Origin: Odontesthes bonariensis
Lineage: Eukaryota > Chordata > Actinopteri > Atheriniformes > Atherinopsidae
Length of the DNA stretch: 64,000 bases
NCBI RefSeq assembly: GCF_027942865.1
Contig: NC_134516.1
Span: 25,627,322 to 25,691,321 of the forward strand
Direction of reading: 5' to 3'
In this document: piece by piece, positions 35,232 to 45,581 of the stretch
Numbering within the stretch: position 1 is the stretch's first letter
Layout: each line of letters starts with the position of its first letter
The notes under the pieces: generated by a model
Databases searched by the model: none
Told to the model about the DNA's origin: nothing
What the model saw: the letters and a program-made list of their open reading frames with translations, nothing else
Program-made: the position numbers and the translations under genes

Positions 35232-35313
35232 CGTTGTCGGCAGGACCTGAACCTACGCGGGGAGACCCCAATGGATTTCAAATCCATCGCCTTAACCTCT
35301 CGGCCACGGCAAC
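35232..35313 (-). tRNA. tRNA-Ser(TGA), array copy 2
   Basis: Loop TTTGAAA gives anticodon TGA. The acceptor has one mismatch (C5 opposite A68) and the T loop reads TTCAGGT, which departs from the B-box consensus. Likely weakened. Confidence 0.85.
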
Positions 35314-35617
35314 GACATACACTTGTGTTCACCTTTGACATTCAAAGGTTCAAACTCATCATTTTCATGAAGGACTTCAACTCCTGAGACAGACCTAAGT
35401 TATGGCGATCAAGAAAAAGCTTTTTTGTTTTTTTGTTAGAAATGGTCAATCTTTCAAAATGGGTCAGAGGAAGGAGCTGTGTCTTCAGAGATCAATCTGT
35501 GCAGAAGTTCATGTGATCAACATGTTATCTGGCATTTGTTTTGTTGAATCAAATGGTCCAAGGAACTTGTGCTTCTTTCCAGGTTAACTTTAAGCAACCT
35601 TGAATCATTAATGTTAT

Positions 35618-35699
35618 CGTTGTCGGCAGGACTCGAACCTACGCGGGGAGACCCCAATGGATTTCTAAGCCATCACCTTACCCTCTCGGCCACGACAAC
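35618..35699 (-). tRNA. tRNA-Ser(AGA), array copy 3
   Basis: Acceptor and B-box (GGTTCGAGTCC) are intact and the anticodon is AGA, but the last pair of the anticodon stem is lost (C31 opposite T39) and the D arm carries changes. Confidence 0.85.
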
Positions 35700-36003
35700 G
35701 ACGTACATGTATGTTCATCTTTGACATTCAACGGTTACAAATCATCATTTTCATGAAGGACTTCCACTCCTGAGACAGACCTAAGTTATGGCGATCAAGA
35801 AAAAGCTTTTTTGTTTGTTTGTTAGAAATGGTCAATCTTTCAAAATGGGTCAGAGGAAGGAGCTGTCTCTTCAGAGATCAATCTGTGCAAGAGTTCATGT
35901 GATCAACGACACGTCTGCCCTCTGTTTTGTTTCATCAAATAGTCTAATGAACTTGTGGTTCTTTCCAGGTTAACTTTTCGCAACCCTGAGTCAATAATGT
36001 TAT

Positions 36004-36085
36004 CGTTATCGGCAGGATTTGAACCTACGCTGGGAGACCCCAATGGATTTCAAATCCATCGCCTTAACCTCTCGGCCACAGCAAC
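36004..36085 (-). tRNA. tRNA-Ser(TGA), array copy 4
   Basis: Anticodon TGA and B-box GGTTCAAATCC are good. The acceptor stem is weakened (GTTGCTG against CGATAAC: one mismatch, two wobble pairs). Confidence 0.85.
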
Positions 36086-36389
36086 GACATACACTTGTGT
36101 TCACCTTTGACATTCAAAGGTTAAAACTCATCATTTTCATGAAGGACTTCAACTCCTGAGACAGACCTAAGTTATGGCGATCAAGAAAAAGCTTTTTTGT
36201 TTGTTTGTTAGAAATGGTCAATCTTTCAAAATGGGTCAGAGGAAGGAGCTGTCTCTTCAGAGATCAATCTGTGCAAGAGTTCATGTGATCAACGACACGT
36301 CTGCCCTCTGTTTTGTTTCATCAAATAGTCTAATGAACTTGTGGTTCTTTCCAGGTTAACTTTTCGCAACCCTGAGTCAATAATGTTAT

Positions 36390-36471
36390 CATTGTCGGCA
36401 GGACCTGAACCTACGCGGGGAGACCCCAATGGATTTCAAATCCATCGCCTTAACCTCTCGGCCACGACAAC
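36390..36471 (-). tRNA. tRNA-Ser(TGA), array copy 5
   Basis: Anticodon TGA. The acceptor is intact except for a terminal G1-T72 wobble. The T loop is TTCAGGT as in copy 2. Confidence 0.85.
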
Positions 36472-36777
36472 GACATACACTTGTGTTCACCTTTGACATT
36501 CATCGGTTACAAATCATCATTTTCATGAAGGAATTCAACTCCTGAGACAGACCTAAGTTATGGCGATCAAGAAAAAGCTTTTTTGTTTGTTTGTTAGAAA
36601 TGGTCAATCTTTCAAAATGGGTCAGAGGAAGGAGCTGTGTCTTCAGAGATCAATCTGTGCAGAAGTTCATGTGATCAAAGACACATCTGCCCTCTGTTTT
36701 TTTTTTTCATCAAATGGTCAAAGAACTTGTGCTTCTTTCCAGCTTAACTTTTCGCAACCCTGAGTCAATAATGTTAT

Positions 36778-36859
36778 CGTTGTCGGCAGGATTTGAACCT
36801 ACGCGGGGAGACCCCAATGGATTTCTAATCCATCCCCTTAACCTCTCGGCCACGACATA
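36778..36859 (-). tRNA. tRNA-Ser(AGA), array copy 6, damaged 5' end
   Basis: Anticodon AGA and B-box GGTTCAAATCC are fine. A small deletion next to the 5' end breaks the first two acceptor pairs. Probably a pseudogene. Confidence 0.8.
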
Positions 36860-37157
36860 CATGTATGTTCATCTTTGACATTCAACGGTTACAAATCATC
36901 ATTTTCATGAAGGAATTCAACTCCTGAGACAGACGTAAGTTATGGCGATCAAGAAAAAGCTTTTTTGTTTGTTTGTTAGAAATGGTCAATCTTTCAAAAT
37001 GGGTCAGAGGAGGAAGCTGTGTCTTCAGAGATCAATCTGTGCAGGAGTTCATGTGATCAACATGTGATCTGGCCTTTGTTTTGTTTAATCAAATGGCCCA
37101 AGGAACTTGTGCTTCTTTCCAGGTTAACTTTTCGCAACCCTGAGTCAATAATGTTAT

Positions 37158-37239
37158 CGTTGTCGGCAGGACTCTAACCTACGCGGGGAGACCCCAATGG
37201 ATTTCAAATCCATCGCCTTAACCTCTTGGCCACGACAAC
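37158..37239 (-). tRNA. tRNA-Ser(TGA), array copy 7
   Basis: Acceptor intact and anticodon TGA, but the T loop reads TTAGAGT, so the B-box is disrupted, and the D arm has a change (CCAAGAGG). Confidence 0.82.
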
Positions 37240-37432
37240 GACATACACTTGTGTTCACCTTTGACATTCAACGGTTACAAATCATCATTTTCATGAAGGA
37301 CTTCAACTCCTGAGAGAGACCTAAGTTATGGCGATCAAGAAAAAGCTTTTTTGTTTGTTTGTTAGAAATGGTCAGTCTTCGAAATATGTGAGAGGAAGGA
37401 GTTGTGTCTTTAGAGATCAATCTGTGCAGGGG

Positions 37433-38525
37433 CCCGTTGCACAAAAGTAGGATTTAGACATCCAGGATGAATTACTTAGCCAGGTTCAAGGAATCCAAAA
37501 CATGGGCGCCCAGGCTTAGTTGGTTGCACAAAGGCCAATCCAGGATGAGCAGACACGGATTCATTAAGCCAGCTGAAAGCGATCCTGGATAAGTGCTGCA
37601 CACGGCTTTCTTAAATAGACCCCACGATCGATCATAGATTCACTGATTCACCATGGCAACAAGGGCGGCGCATTTCTCCCCAGCGGAGCAATAATTATTA
37701 ATGGAAGCATATGAAGAGGTGACGGAGAAAATAAAACAAAAAGGAAATACTGCCACAGTTAAAAAACAAAGGGAGCAAGCGTGGCAAACCATTGCTGACC
37801 TCCTGAATGCGTAAGTAGTGCACAAATCACACTCACCACTCCACTGAAATTATCACAATTAGGCAGTGTTCGAACTACGGGGGACTCGGGGGATCCGAGA
37901 CCCCCTGAAACTGACAAGAGACCCCCCTGAAAACATGATTTGGGAAATGTTGGGGGGTCTCTAAAATATTGGCAAAATGTGATTTCCCCTGATGAGTTAT
38001 GATTGCAGACGCGATGCGTGTGGAGGTGTGGAGCCTGTGTGCGTAATTGGCATAAAGCTGTGCTGTCCGCCGCGTATGATTCTGTATAGCTTCTCATGTG
38101 TTTGAGATCCGCGCTCTGAGTCAAGCGCAAGCAAGCAACCAAAATGGACATGGCAGCAACTTTTTATTAAGAATGTGCCCGCCCACACATTGCCTGTACT
38201 GTTTTAGCAGTGAAATAAAAAACGCAATTAAAGGACTTGCAAGCATCTTCATCTCCTTCCCTGGGCATAGAAGACTCTGTGACATCAAGTTCTACAGGAT
38301 TGCAGGTAAGAATTTTTTTTTTTAAATTACAGTTACAATTACAATGTTAACATTCAGAGTAAGATACTCATTGCATTGTATTACAGGTTTCCCCATTGTC
38401 ATTGGTGCAGTGGACTGCACAGTGATCCAAACACATGTGAACACTGAACAGAAACCTCTGCACACTGTTCCCATCTGTATTTATCTGCTCTCCTGTAGGG
38501 GGAGCTCAAGTACAAGCTCACATTG
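37433..38525 (+). mobile_element. PIF/Harbinger element, truncated (GGGCCCGTTGCAC family)
   Basis: The left end GGGCCCGTTGCACAAAAGTA is the TIR of a common fish Harbinger. A minus-of-type SANT domain remnant follows on the plus strand (about 37690-37815, MEAYEEVTEKIKQKGNTATV and REQAWQTIADLLN). Near 38200-38460 two blocks, GLASIFISFPGHRRLCDIKF and GFPIVIGAVDCTVIQ, are from a HARBI1-like transposase (GAVDCT holds the first catalytic Asp). The element is cut at its right by another Harbinger and has no right TIR. A stretch from about 37862 (CAGTGTTCGAACTACGGGGG) looks like a further nested insertion of unknown family. Confidence 0.75.
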
Positions 38526-39330
38526 GGCCTCATGCAAGAAGCGTTCGTACGCACAGATTTGTTCTTAAATCGTCCGTACGAGTGATTTAAGAGAATTTGC
38601 ACATTCAGCAATCTTTTCGTATTTTACGTTTTCTTTCAGGTACGAACAGAATTTACGAGTGATCCAGAGCTGTCGTAGGAGTTTCGTAAAATAGTCCGCT
38701 GTTATTCAAATCAAGTTTGCTTGACTAATGGATTGTATATTTAATCACTTTGAAGAAAACATAAATAAATATACATTATACCCCATAGTGATGCTGACAT
38801 TATTCTGTTTAACTTAAATTGTGCACTAATTAAAGGTTCATTTGAATCTGTATATAACGGGAAGCGTAACCAGCGGCTGACTTGCTACTTTTGGATGCCT
38901 TAGTGCGTCAGGCCAGAAGACCCCCCTCATGGACCACCCCATCAAAGTGCCATCATGATGAGGCAACAGCTGATTGCACGGCTTTAGTTGCAGTCATCGA
39001 TCGCCTGCCCAGGCCGAGACGTTTTTTTAAGCCATTTTCATATCAAACCATTTATTTTTTATTTCGGTGACATGGTATTAACAGCACTCGTAATTGCTTC
39101 CCATTTCTTCGCTTTAGCAGGTCCCGTAATTCCACTGCTGACACTGCTAAAAATGACAAATTTTCCTTTCTGGATCTCTGAAAGCAGAACTTCAGTCTCA
39201 GAGCTCCTAAAGTTGTTCTTTTTGCGCCTTGATGCCTTTCTCATGACTCAACACTCAACACTTCCTGGCACAGGAGCGAGGAAGCACAGCCTTATATGAT
39301 ATCATTTGGGGCGTGGAGTATGCAAATCTA
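38526..39330 (-). mobile_element. PIF/Harbinger element, truncated, with SANT-like gene
   Basis: It starts GGGCCTCATGCAAGAAGCGT with short ACGTACG-type repeats, typical of a fish Harbinger TIR. On the minus strand (39244-39059) a peptide reads MRKASRRKKNNFRSSETEVL, SEIQKGKFVIF and KAKKWEAITSAVNTMSPK, the SANT/Myb-like accessory protein of such elements. No transposase and no clear right TIR were found. A related stretch of about 120 bp recurs at 58141-58262. Confidence 0.7.
39059..39244 (-). pseudogene. Harbinger SANT/Myb-like domain exon
   Basis: RRKKNNFRSSETEVLLSEIQ followed by KKWEAITSAVNTMSPK fits the first exon of the Harbinger-encoded Myb-like DNA-binding protein, ATG at 39244. The following exon is not seen, so it is partial. 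Confidence 0.65.
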
Positions 39331-39364
39331 CTATCCTAGTGCACGTGAACTTAAGATACGCTCA

Positions 39365-40278
39365 GGTCTCTGCACTGGCTTCCTGTCGCTCAGAGAATAG
39401 ACTTTAAGGCTGCCGTTGGCAGGTTTTCAAAATTCCGAGTCTAAAGTCGGAAAATTCGAACTGATACAACTTTCAGGTCCCTCCCCCTCTGTGGACGAGG
39501 TTGTGCACGTGAGTTCACACCAGTGTACGCGCACACAAGCTGGGGGCAGACTCACGCTCAGCATGAAAGACGTGGTTGGTGACTGTTCTGCTCAGATAAT
39601 AGATCAATAATAAACCTAACGTGATTGGTTAAAAACAGCCGGGAGCGTTCGATTTTTGCAGGCATGATTACAGGCTTCAGAGGGAGCTACAGAATTTGGG
39701 ATTTTTCCTAAACAGCCTATTTAATATTCTACTTCCAGAATCCCATGACAGTTCAAGCTAATATGACTAAAAAAAGTTGCCGACGGCAGCTTTAAAACAG
39801 CTCTGCTTGTGTACAAGTCTCTTCATGGTCAAGCGCCAAAGTACATCTCTGACATGTTAGAGCCATATGAACCAACTCGGGCTCTGAGAACCTCAGGGAG
39901 GGGTCTCCTGCCCCAGGGAGGGGTTTCCTGCTGGTGCCCAGAGTCAGGACTAAACAAGGTGAGGCTGCGTTTCAGTTTTATGCCCCTAAAATCTGGAAGA
40001 TGTGAGACAGGCCTCAACTCTGACAATGTTTAAATCCAGGCTGAAAACAGTTCTATTTAGCTGTGCATATGACACCTGAAAGTATTTTATCTGCACTCTT
40101 CACTTTTGAATTAATTAATGATTATTTTAATGTTTTTTTTTGTTTGTTTGTTTTATTATTTCTTTATTTTATTTTTTTTTAATGATTTTATTGCCTTCTT
40201 GTGATTGTATGTAGCTGTGAAGCACTTTGAATTGCCCTGTGTATGAATTGTGCTCTATAAATAAAATTGCCTTGCCTA
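39365..40278 (+). mobile_element. LINE 3' end (CR1/L2/Rex-like), interrupted by a MITE
   Basis: On either side of the insert at 39408-39791, the plus strand encodes LHWLPVAQRIDF and then TALLVYKSLHGQAPKYISDM, LEPYEPTRALRTSGRGLLPQ. These are the last ~70 residues of fish CR1/L2-like ORF2. The 3' tail ends GTGCTCTATAAATAAAATTG at about 40278. Frame is lost near 39925. Confidence 0.8.
39408..39791. mobile_element. 384-bp MITE with TTAA duplication
   Basis: Ends are inverted (GGCTGCCGTTGGCA and TGCCGACGGCAGC). TTAA flanks it at 39404-39407 and 39792-39795, and the LINE reading frame resumes across the site (RIDF then K-TALLV), so the boundaries are well fixed. There is no coding content. Confidence 0.88.
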
Positions 40279-40289
40279 TTCTCTGATAT

Positions 40290-40575
40290 GCAGAGAAAGA
40301 GCAGCTGGAGCTCAAGAGCAAGAGCAGGCACCAATGGGGAGGTTGGTGGTTTCACTCCGGCTTCCCCGGCCACATGTGGAAGACGCTGAACCCCACGTTG
40401 CCTAGCGACGCATCCATGGGTGTATGAATGTGTGTGACTGAGTAGAAAGCCTGTAGTTACAGACTAAGACGTGCTGTGTGAGTGTGGCTGAATGTGGCAG
40501 GTAGTGTTGAAGCTCTGAGTGGTCATTAAGATCATAAAAGTGCTGTACAGGAACAGTCCATTTCTACTTTCTGAT
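40290..40575. mobile_element. SINE/L2-tail-like sequence
   Basis: GTATGAATGTGTGTGACTGA, then GAAGCTCTGAGTGGTCATTA and AAAGTGCTGTACAGGAACAG followed by TCCATTT match the common 3' region shared by fish SINEs and L2 LINEs. Confidence 0.5.
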
Positions 40576-42927
40576 AAGGTTCTGTGTGGGCGTGGCCTAA
40601 AGCCCATCTCTCTCTGACACCACTGTCTCTTAGATTTCCTCAAACATTTTCTGTTGTCGACTTTAGCAGAAAACACCTGAGCTGAAACAAGGTGGGGCGA
40701 GCAGTGGTAAAGCCCTGCTGCCCCCCCCCCCCCCCTTCATTCTTTACACGCTCAGCTGCAGGAGTTTGGATCAAACTGAGCATTTATTTTGCATTCTTTT
40801 CACTTAGTTTCTGTACGCTCTGACTTGTGTAAAGTTCCTCCTGAAGCAGCTCATCATGTGTTTTCCATCTGACCTCAGCCTGAGCTGTGTTAATGTCCCC
40901 TCCACTATCAGAAGTTCTCCACAGAGCAGGAACGGTTAAAGGATTTCAGCTAAAGCAGAAAAACACAGCTTCTCTACTTACAGAGCAGCTGCTGAACACT
41001 TGTTTCCATCGTTGTGTCTCTCACTCATTTGGCCAGTTTGAGCTTGTTGTTGAAGCCCCAAATAAAGCCCGCCCTCTTCCTGTGTGGGTCCCTGTGCTTT
41101 CTTCTTCTCTTCATACACCAGGGGGCAAAGTTTTTAAAGATACAAGCCATAAACCATTCATTCCACAAATATGTCCAAAGCTGAATGAAGATGTTGTAAG
41201 TAATCAGATCAGATAAATCATCTGCCTTTAACTGAGCATCTGGACGCACGGCTCGGGCTGCGAGCTGAAAGACAGCTGTGACTCAGAGCATCTGAGGGAA
41301 CTGAACCCATGAGGAGTCCAACCCCAGGCAGCGTCCCATCATCCTGAGCTGCTCCTTGTGAGCAGCGTTGTTGAACTTTAAAAGTGGTCTGCTCGTAGTT
41401 TCCACGTTCTCAGAGGCTCAGAGCTTTCAGCCGACAGCCTGAGCTGTTCAACTCCACACTGAAGGGCTGAATCCTAAAGTTTCTCTTTTCATTTTGGCTT
41501 GATAAATCCCAGCCTGCTCTGAGCTGAACAACCTGCCCTTCCTTTCCTAACGGCCATCAGCATCCACAGGAGCTGAAGCCCCTCCCTCTGCTTCCAGAAG
41601 CTGCTCTGCATCTGCCTGAAGCGCCCAATCACAGCTTCAGCCTCCTTTCTGAGCTGCTTCCATTCTTCTGTTGGGATGCTGAACTGCAGACTTTATTTCT
41701 TTAGGAGCTTTCATCCCTCATTCTGACAAACTAAAAGCTGCTCAGTACCAGTTTGAGCCATTAAATCAGAGAATGAAACTTTCCACCTTAAAGCTTTTCA
41801 CTCTTTGCTTTGGCCTCTAAAACCTGGAGACATTTAAACTCTTTGAGCAGCTCTCACAGGACTTGAACATATGATCTCCGAGTCCCAAAGCAGTTTATTG
41901 ACCCTCTGAGCGATGCCTCTGCTGCTTTGTGCTGCTTTCTTGGCACTTTTTACCTGAGACTGATGACCACAGACACTATCTTTTAGTCTTCCAACATGTT
42001 TCCTGTGAAGCAGCTTTGCTCATCAACTGTCTCTGGCTTGTTCAGCTGCTTGGTGTTCTGTCTCATGCTCTGTATCCCAATAAAGTCTCAGATTTGTTGG
42101 TTTCAAACTTTGAAGACTGAGAAAAATTGAGTGGAACCTGGAAAAGGCTTGAACTCAGTCCCTATGAAAAGAAAATGAAAAGAGAAAGTTTACGATTCAA
42201 CCTTTCAGTGTGTAGTTGATCCGTGTAGTTGTCTTATCCACCAGTGACCTCACATTTCCCCTGATGATCGAGGGATGAAATGCTTTAAACTTCATCCTCC
42301 TTTTCCTCCAGTTTGTTCCTGCTCTACATCCGAGACATCTCCTCTTCAGCTCATCCAGATTTGGGGTATTTTTCCAGCCATTTCTTGGGCTTTTGTGAAG
42401 CTCAGTTAGCTGCACCAACAGGTGAACAACTTTCCCGTTGCTACGGTTACACATCATGACAGATGTGAAAAACTACCAGAGTGACCAGCAGAGGTCCTTC
42501 CAGCAGCATCCACACCAGCTCAGAAACATGTGTCAGAAGTCTCTGTTTTCACAGAGAAAATCTGAAGAAGATGCAAAGAATTCTGGAATAATGGTGCTGA
42601 CCTGGTTCGGTTCCACCTGAACCCAAGACATTTCATCCGGAGCCAAAAGCTTCCATCCAATATGTATCATCAATCTACATTTATAAATAACTAAAGCTGA
42701 CATATGAGTTTATTATTTTATTTTTTTAACTAGAGTTATATTACGGTGGAATTCTGCAGTTAAAGAAAGAGGAAAACCTCCATTTTACCAGGAGTTACAG
42801 CAGATTAAATCTATAAGTTAGTGTAAATATAAATATATATGGTGCACTGGAGGAACCTCAGGTATTCTGCAGAAGCACAGGAGTTCATCCCCTTCAGATC
42901 ATGAATATCTGACGTTGATTCCTGCTT
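40576..42927. other. No gene recognised
   Basis: Apart from a C-run at 40723-40735, this 2.3 kb looks like ordinary non-repetitive intergenic DNA. Frames up to 109 codons are open but match nothing I know. Confidence 0.5.
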
Positions 42928-42931
42928 TTAA

Positions 42932-43587
42932 AGGATAAGATCGGTTTTTTGACATTGGGCCCTTGATTTCACATTATAACATGATGTTCTACTCACCCCT
43001 GCTTGTTGTTGAACATTTGGAGCTGTTCCGAAGATATTCGCGAGCCGTCTGGCTGCTCTCTTGAGATATTCGGCCATGAAACGGTTTCCTATGGGCAAGC
43101 TTATACGGCCACAAACTATGCTGTTTATAATTTATTAATTACTGTACACTAGCACTGATAACGTGGAGGTGCGTCGCTTACTTAAAAAAATCCGGGTTAT
43201 TGTAATTTTGATTTTTTTTGTTGTAAAGTGGGTGTTACTGACGTCATCGTCGTGCTACTACCACAGACAGCCCACAGACCTGCTGTCTATTTATTCATTC
43301 GGCTAAAATTCAAAATTAGTAACCCGGATTTTTTTAAGTAAGCGACGCACCTCCACGTTATCAGTGCTAGTGTAGAGTAATTAATAAATTATAAACAGCA
43401 TAGTTTGTGCCTGTATAAGCTTGCCCATAGGAAACCGTTTCATGGCCGAATATCTCAAGAGAGCAGCCAGACGCCTCTCGAATATCTTCGGAACAGCTCC
43501 AAATGACCAACAACAAGCAGGGGTGAGTAGAACATCATGTTATAATGTGAAATCAAGGGCCCAATGTCAAAAAACCGGTCTTATCCT
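42932..43587. mobile_element. 656-bp palindromic element with ~270-bp TIRs and TTAA duplication
   Basis: The left arm (42932-about 43203) is almost the exact complement of the right arm (about 43316-43587), around a ~110-bp centre. It starts AGGATAAGATCGGTTTTTTG and is flanked by TTAA (42928-42931, 43588-43591). No coding sequence. Its arm-plus-centre recurs at 22211-22380. TTAA duplication suits piggyBac or Kolobok; the family is inferred. Confidence 0.85.
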
Positions 43588-43591
43588 TTAA

Positions 43592-45581
43592 AAGAATCAA
43601 TGAGAAATCCCCAGTGAGACGACACTGCCACCAGGAGGTCAGATTGGAACATTACACTATTGTTTGGATCCAGCACTGTGTTCTTCAACAACCTTTTACA
43701 GATCATTACGGAGGTGGAAAAAGTGAACACAAACTACTGAAAAACACTGAAGCACAGAAGCAGCGCTCAGTGTGCTTTGGGAGCAGGAACCCTAGAAAGA
43801 CTTCTGGGGACTGAGGGGATTTTCCTCATTTTTACGTCCCTTCATTCATTTGCCTTTTTGAAGCACTTGTTATTACTTCTTTGAATTAGCTGATGTGACA
43901 ATTCTTCATGCTACTTCCTGCTTTTGATTAGTTTCAGGTGTAGTCTGACTAAGAGGAGAGAATATTGCAAAACAAGAAACTGCAGCATTGATCAGACACG
44001 GCTGGATCTCAACAGGAAACAGTCCCTGAGAACCAGATCTAACGTGTGACTTCCACTGTGAGTCAGCTCAGTTACAAACTGGGTTTAACTTCTGAGGTTG
44101 GTCTCTGACTGAGGGACTGTCTCTGTCCCGCTAACAGCCCCCCCGGCTGGCTCGCCATGTTTCGCCACATATACACAACATGACGGGGTTCATTCGGGGG
44201 AGGTGACTTCACTGATGACCATCTGCATACAGGAAGACAGTCCTGCGTAACATTCAGTCGCTACAGCGACTGTCTTGCATTTCTGGTGGCTACTTCCTGT
44301 TCAGCCAGGACCGTAGCGCCAGTCGCTAACACACAAAAGTCACCGCTGATCACATCTTTAGGCCAAAGTGGGATTTGTCAGTGAGGTCCTCCCACTGTGA
44401 GCGACAGAAAGCGCTTTCTAAGAAACTCTTAAGGACATCATAGCTGTGGGGACGTAGTTACCACAAGAGCACAATACAACTCCAAGTCTGTGCTGAACAT
44501 TTTCCACTGAAATGCTCAGGGTACGCCAAACACAGTCAGCTTAAAACTAAAGGGAACAAAAACAGCCTGAAGCAGGTTTAAATGATCAGCGTTTCAGTTT
44601 GTAGATACAATCCAATAAAGTATAAGGGTGTCGTGTGCACACTGCCACCGGGTGTTCTGGGTAAGTTGTGCAGCCGTCGGGGCAGAAGAAGAAGAAGAAG
44701 AAGAAGAAGAGTTGTGGACTAAAACAACGTGAGCAGCGCGACAGAGTATCTGAGATTACAGCAGAATGTCTGTTTGGTAAATCTGCTCAGTACCTGATTG
44801 TGAGAGTAACTGAGCAGTTGTAGAAGCAACAAACAGATCAGTTCAGTTTTCTCGTGTTAAACGGTTTAATTCAAAGTACCGTTAGCCTACTTAGCTGCCT
44901 TTTCCCTCGTTTGGACTAAAATGCGTTCACACATCTGTTTCCAACACAACAGACATTTGAAAGAGTTTCACAGCTTGAAGTTGAGCCTCGTGCCCTTTTA
45001 GTGTTGGAACAGCCTTAACTTTCAGCTTCAGCCATGAGCATCATACAGCTGTCTGGGAAGTACAGGGAACAACTCCAAACCTTTTTCAGACTGCGTTAAA
45101 GATTTCTGGGTCTTTGGGGAAGATGATAAGGGTCAACTTTCCCTCGTAACCAAACACACATTTTCTTCAAAAATATCTGTGTAGCAAGAACATGAGAAGC
45201 ATGAGAAAAGTTAACATTGACCTTTAATGAAATGCAGAACAATGAAATACAGACGAGTGTAAAGCTCGACTTCACATCAAACTGAAATGATATATTGCTT
45301 CTTCAGATGTTTACAGAAATACCGGTTTGCTGGTGCAAAGCTACTTTGTGGATCTTAACTTTAAAGCAATCCCAACAAATTATAAAGCACTTTCAATGGT
45401 TCTTCAAACATGTGCTCCCCACAGAACATTCAGAACTAAAGTCCTGACAAGAGAAGGTGGTAATCCACAAAGAAGATTTTTAATCTGAACAAAGGCAAGG
45501 CTTCTGATTGGTAGTTCCTGTTGCTGCTCCCAGGTGAATGTTTGCTTATCTGCCGTAAAAATTGTTGTTGATTTATGCCAA
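43592..45581. other. No gene recognised; GAA microsatellite
   Basis: A (GAA)n run lies at 44686-44711. AGTCGCTACAGCGACTG (about 44257) is a short palindrome. The part next to 45581 is downstream of the zinc-finger stop and is probably its 3' UTR. Confidence 0.45.

Larger units (their letters stand above)
34678..37432. repeat. Tandem array of 386-bp units carrying tRNA-Ser genes
   Basis: Seven tRNA-bearing units begin with nearly constant spacing: tRNA left ends at 34846, 35232, 35618, 36004, 36390, 36778 and 37158 (steps 386, 386, 386, 386, 388, 380). Each spacer has GTTATGGCGATCAAGAAAAA, CAGAGATCAATCTGTGCA and GTTAACTTTTCGCAACCCTG. A partial unit at 34678-34810 has lost its tRNA by a deletion from within TATCG to AGAGATC. 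The array breaks off at 37432 at the start of a Harbinger. Spacers carry a 61-codon plus-strand frame in each unit that I regard as non-coding. Confidence 0.97.

Noticed and set aside
35016-36763. 61-codon frames starting MAIKKKLF in each 386-bp unit
   Set aside because: They recur only because the unit recurs, differ without sign of constraint and match no known protein.
34678-37432. CRISPR-like regular spacing
   Set aside because: The repeats are 386-bp tandem units with tRNA genes in a eukaryotic genome; there are no short repeats with unique spacers.
41850-41920. Possible tRNA-like stretch (GACTTGAACATATGATCTCC)
   Set aside because: It resembles the complement of a T arm but no cloverleaf can be completed around it.
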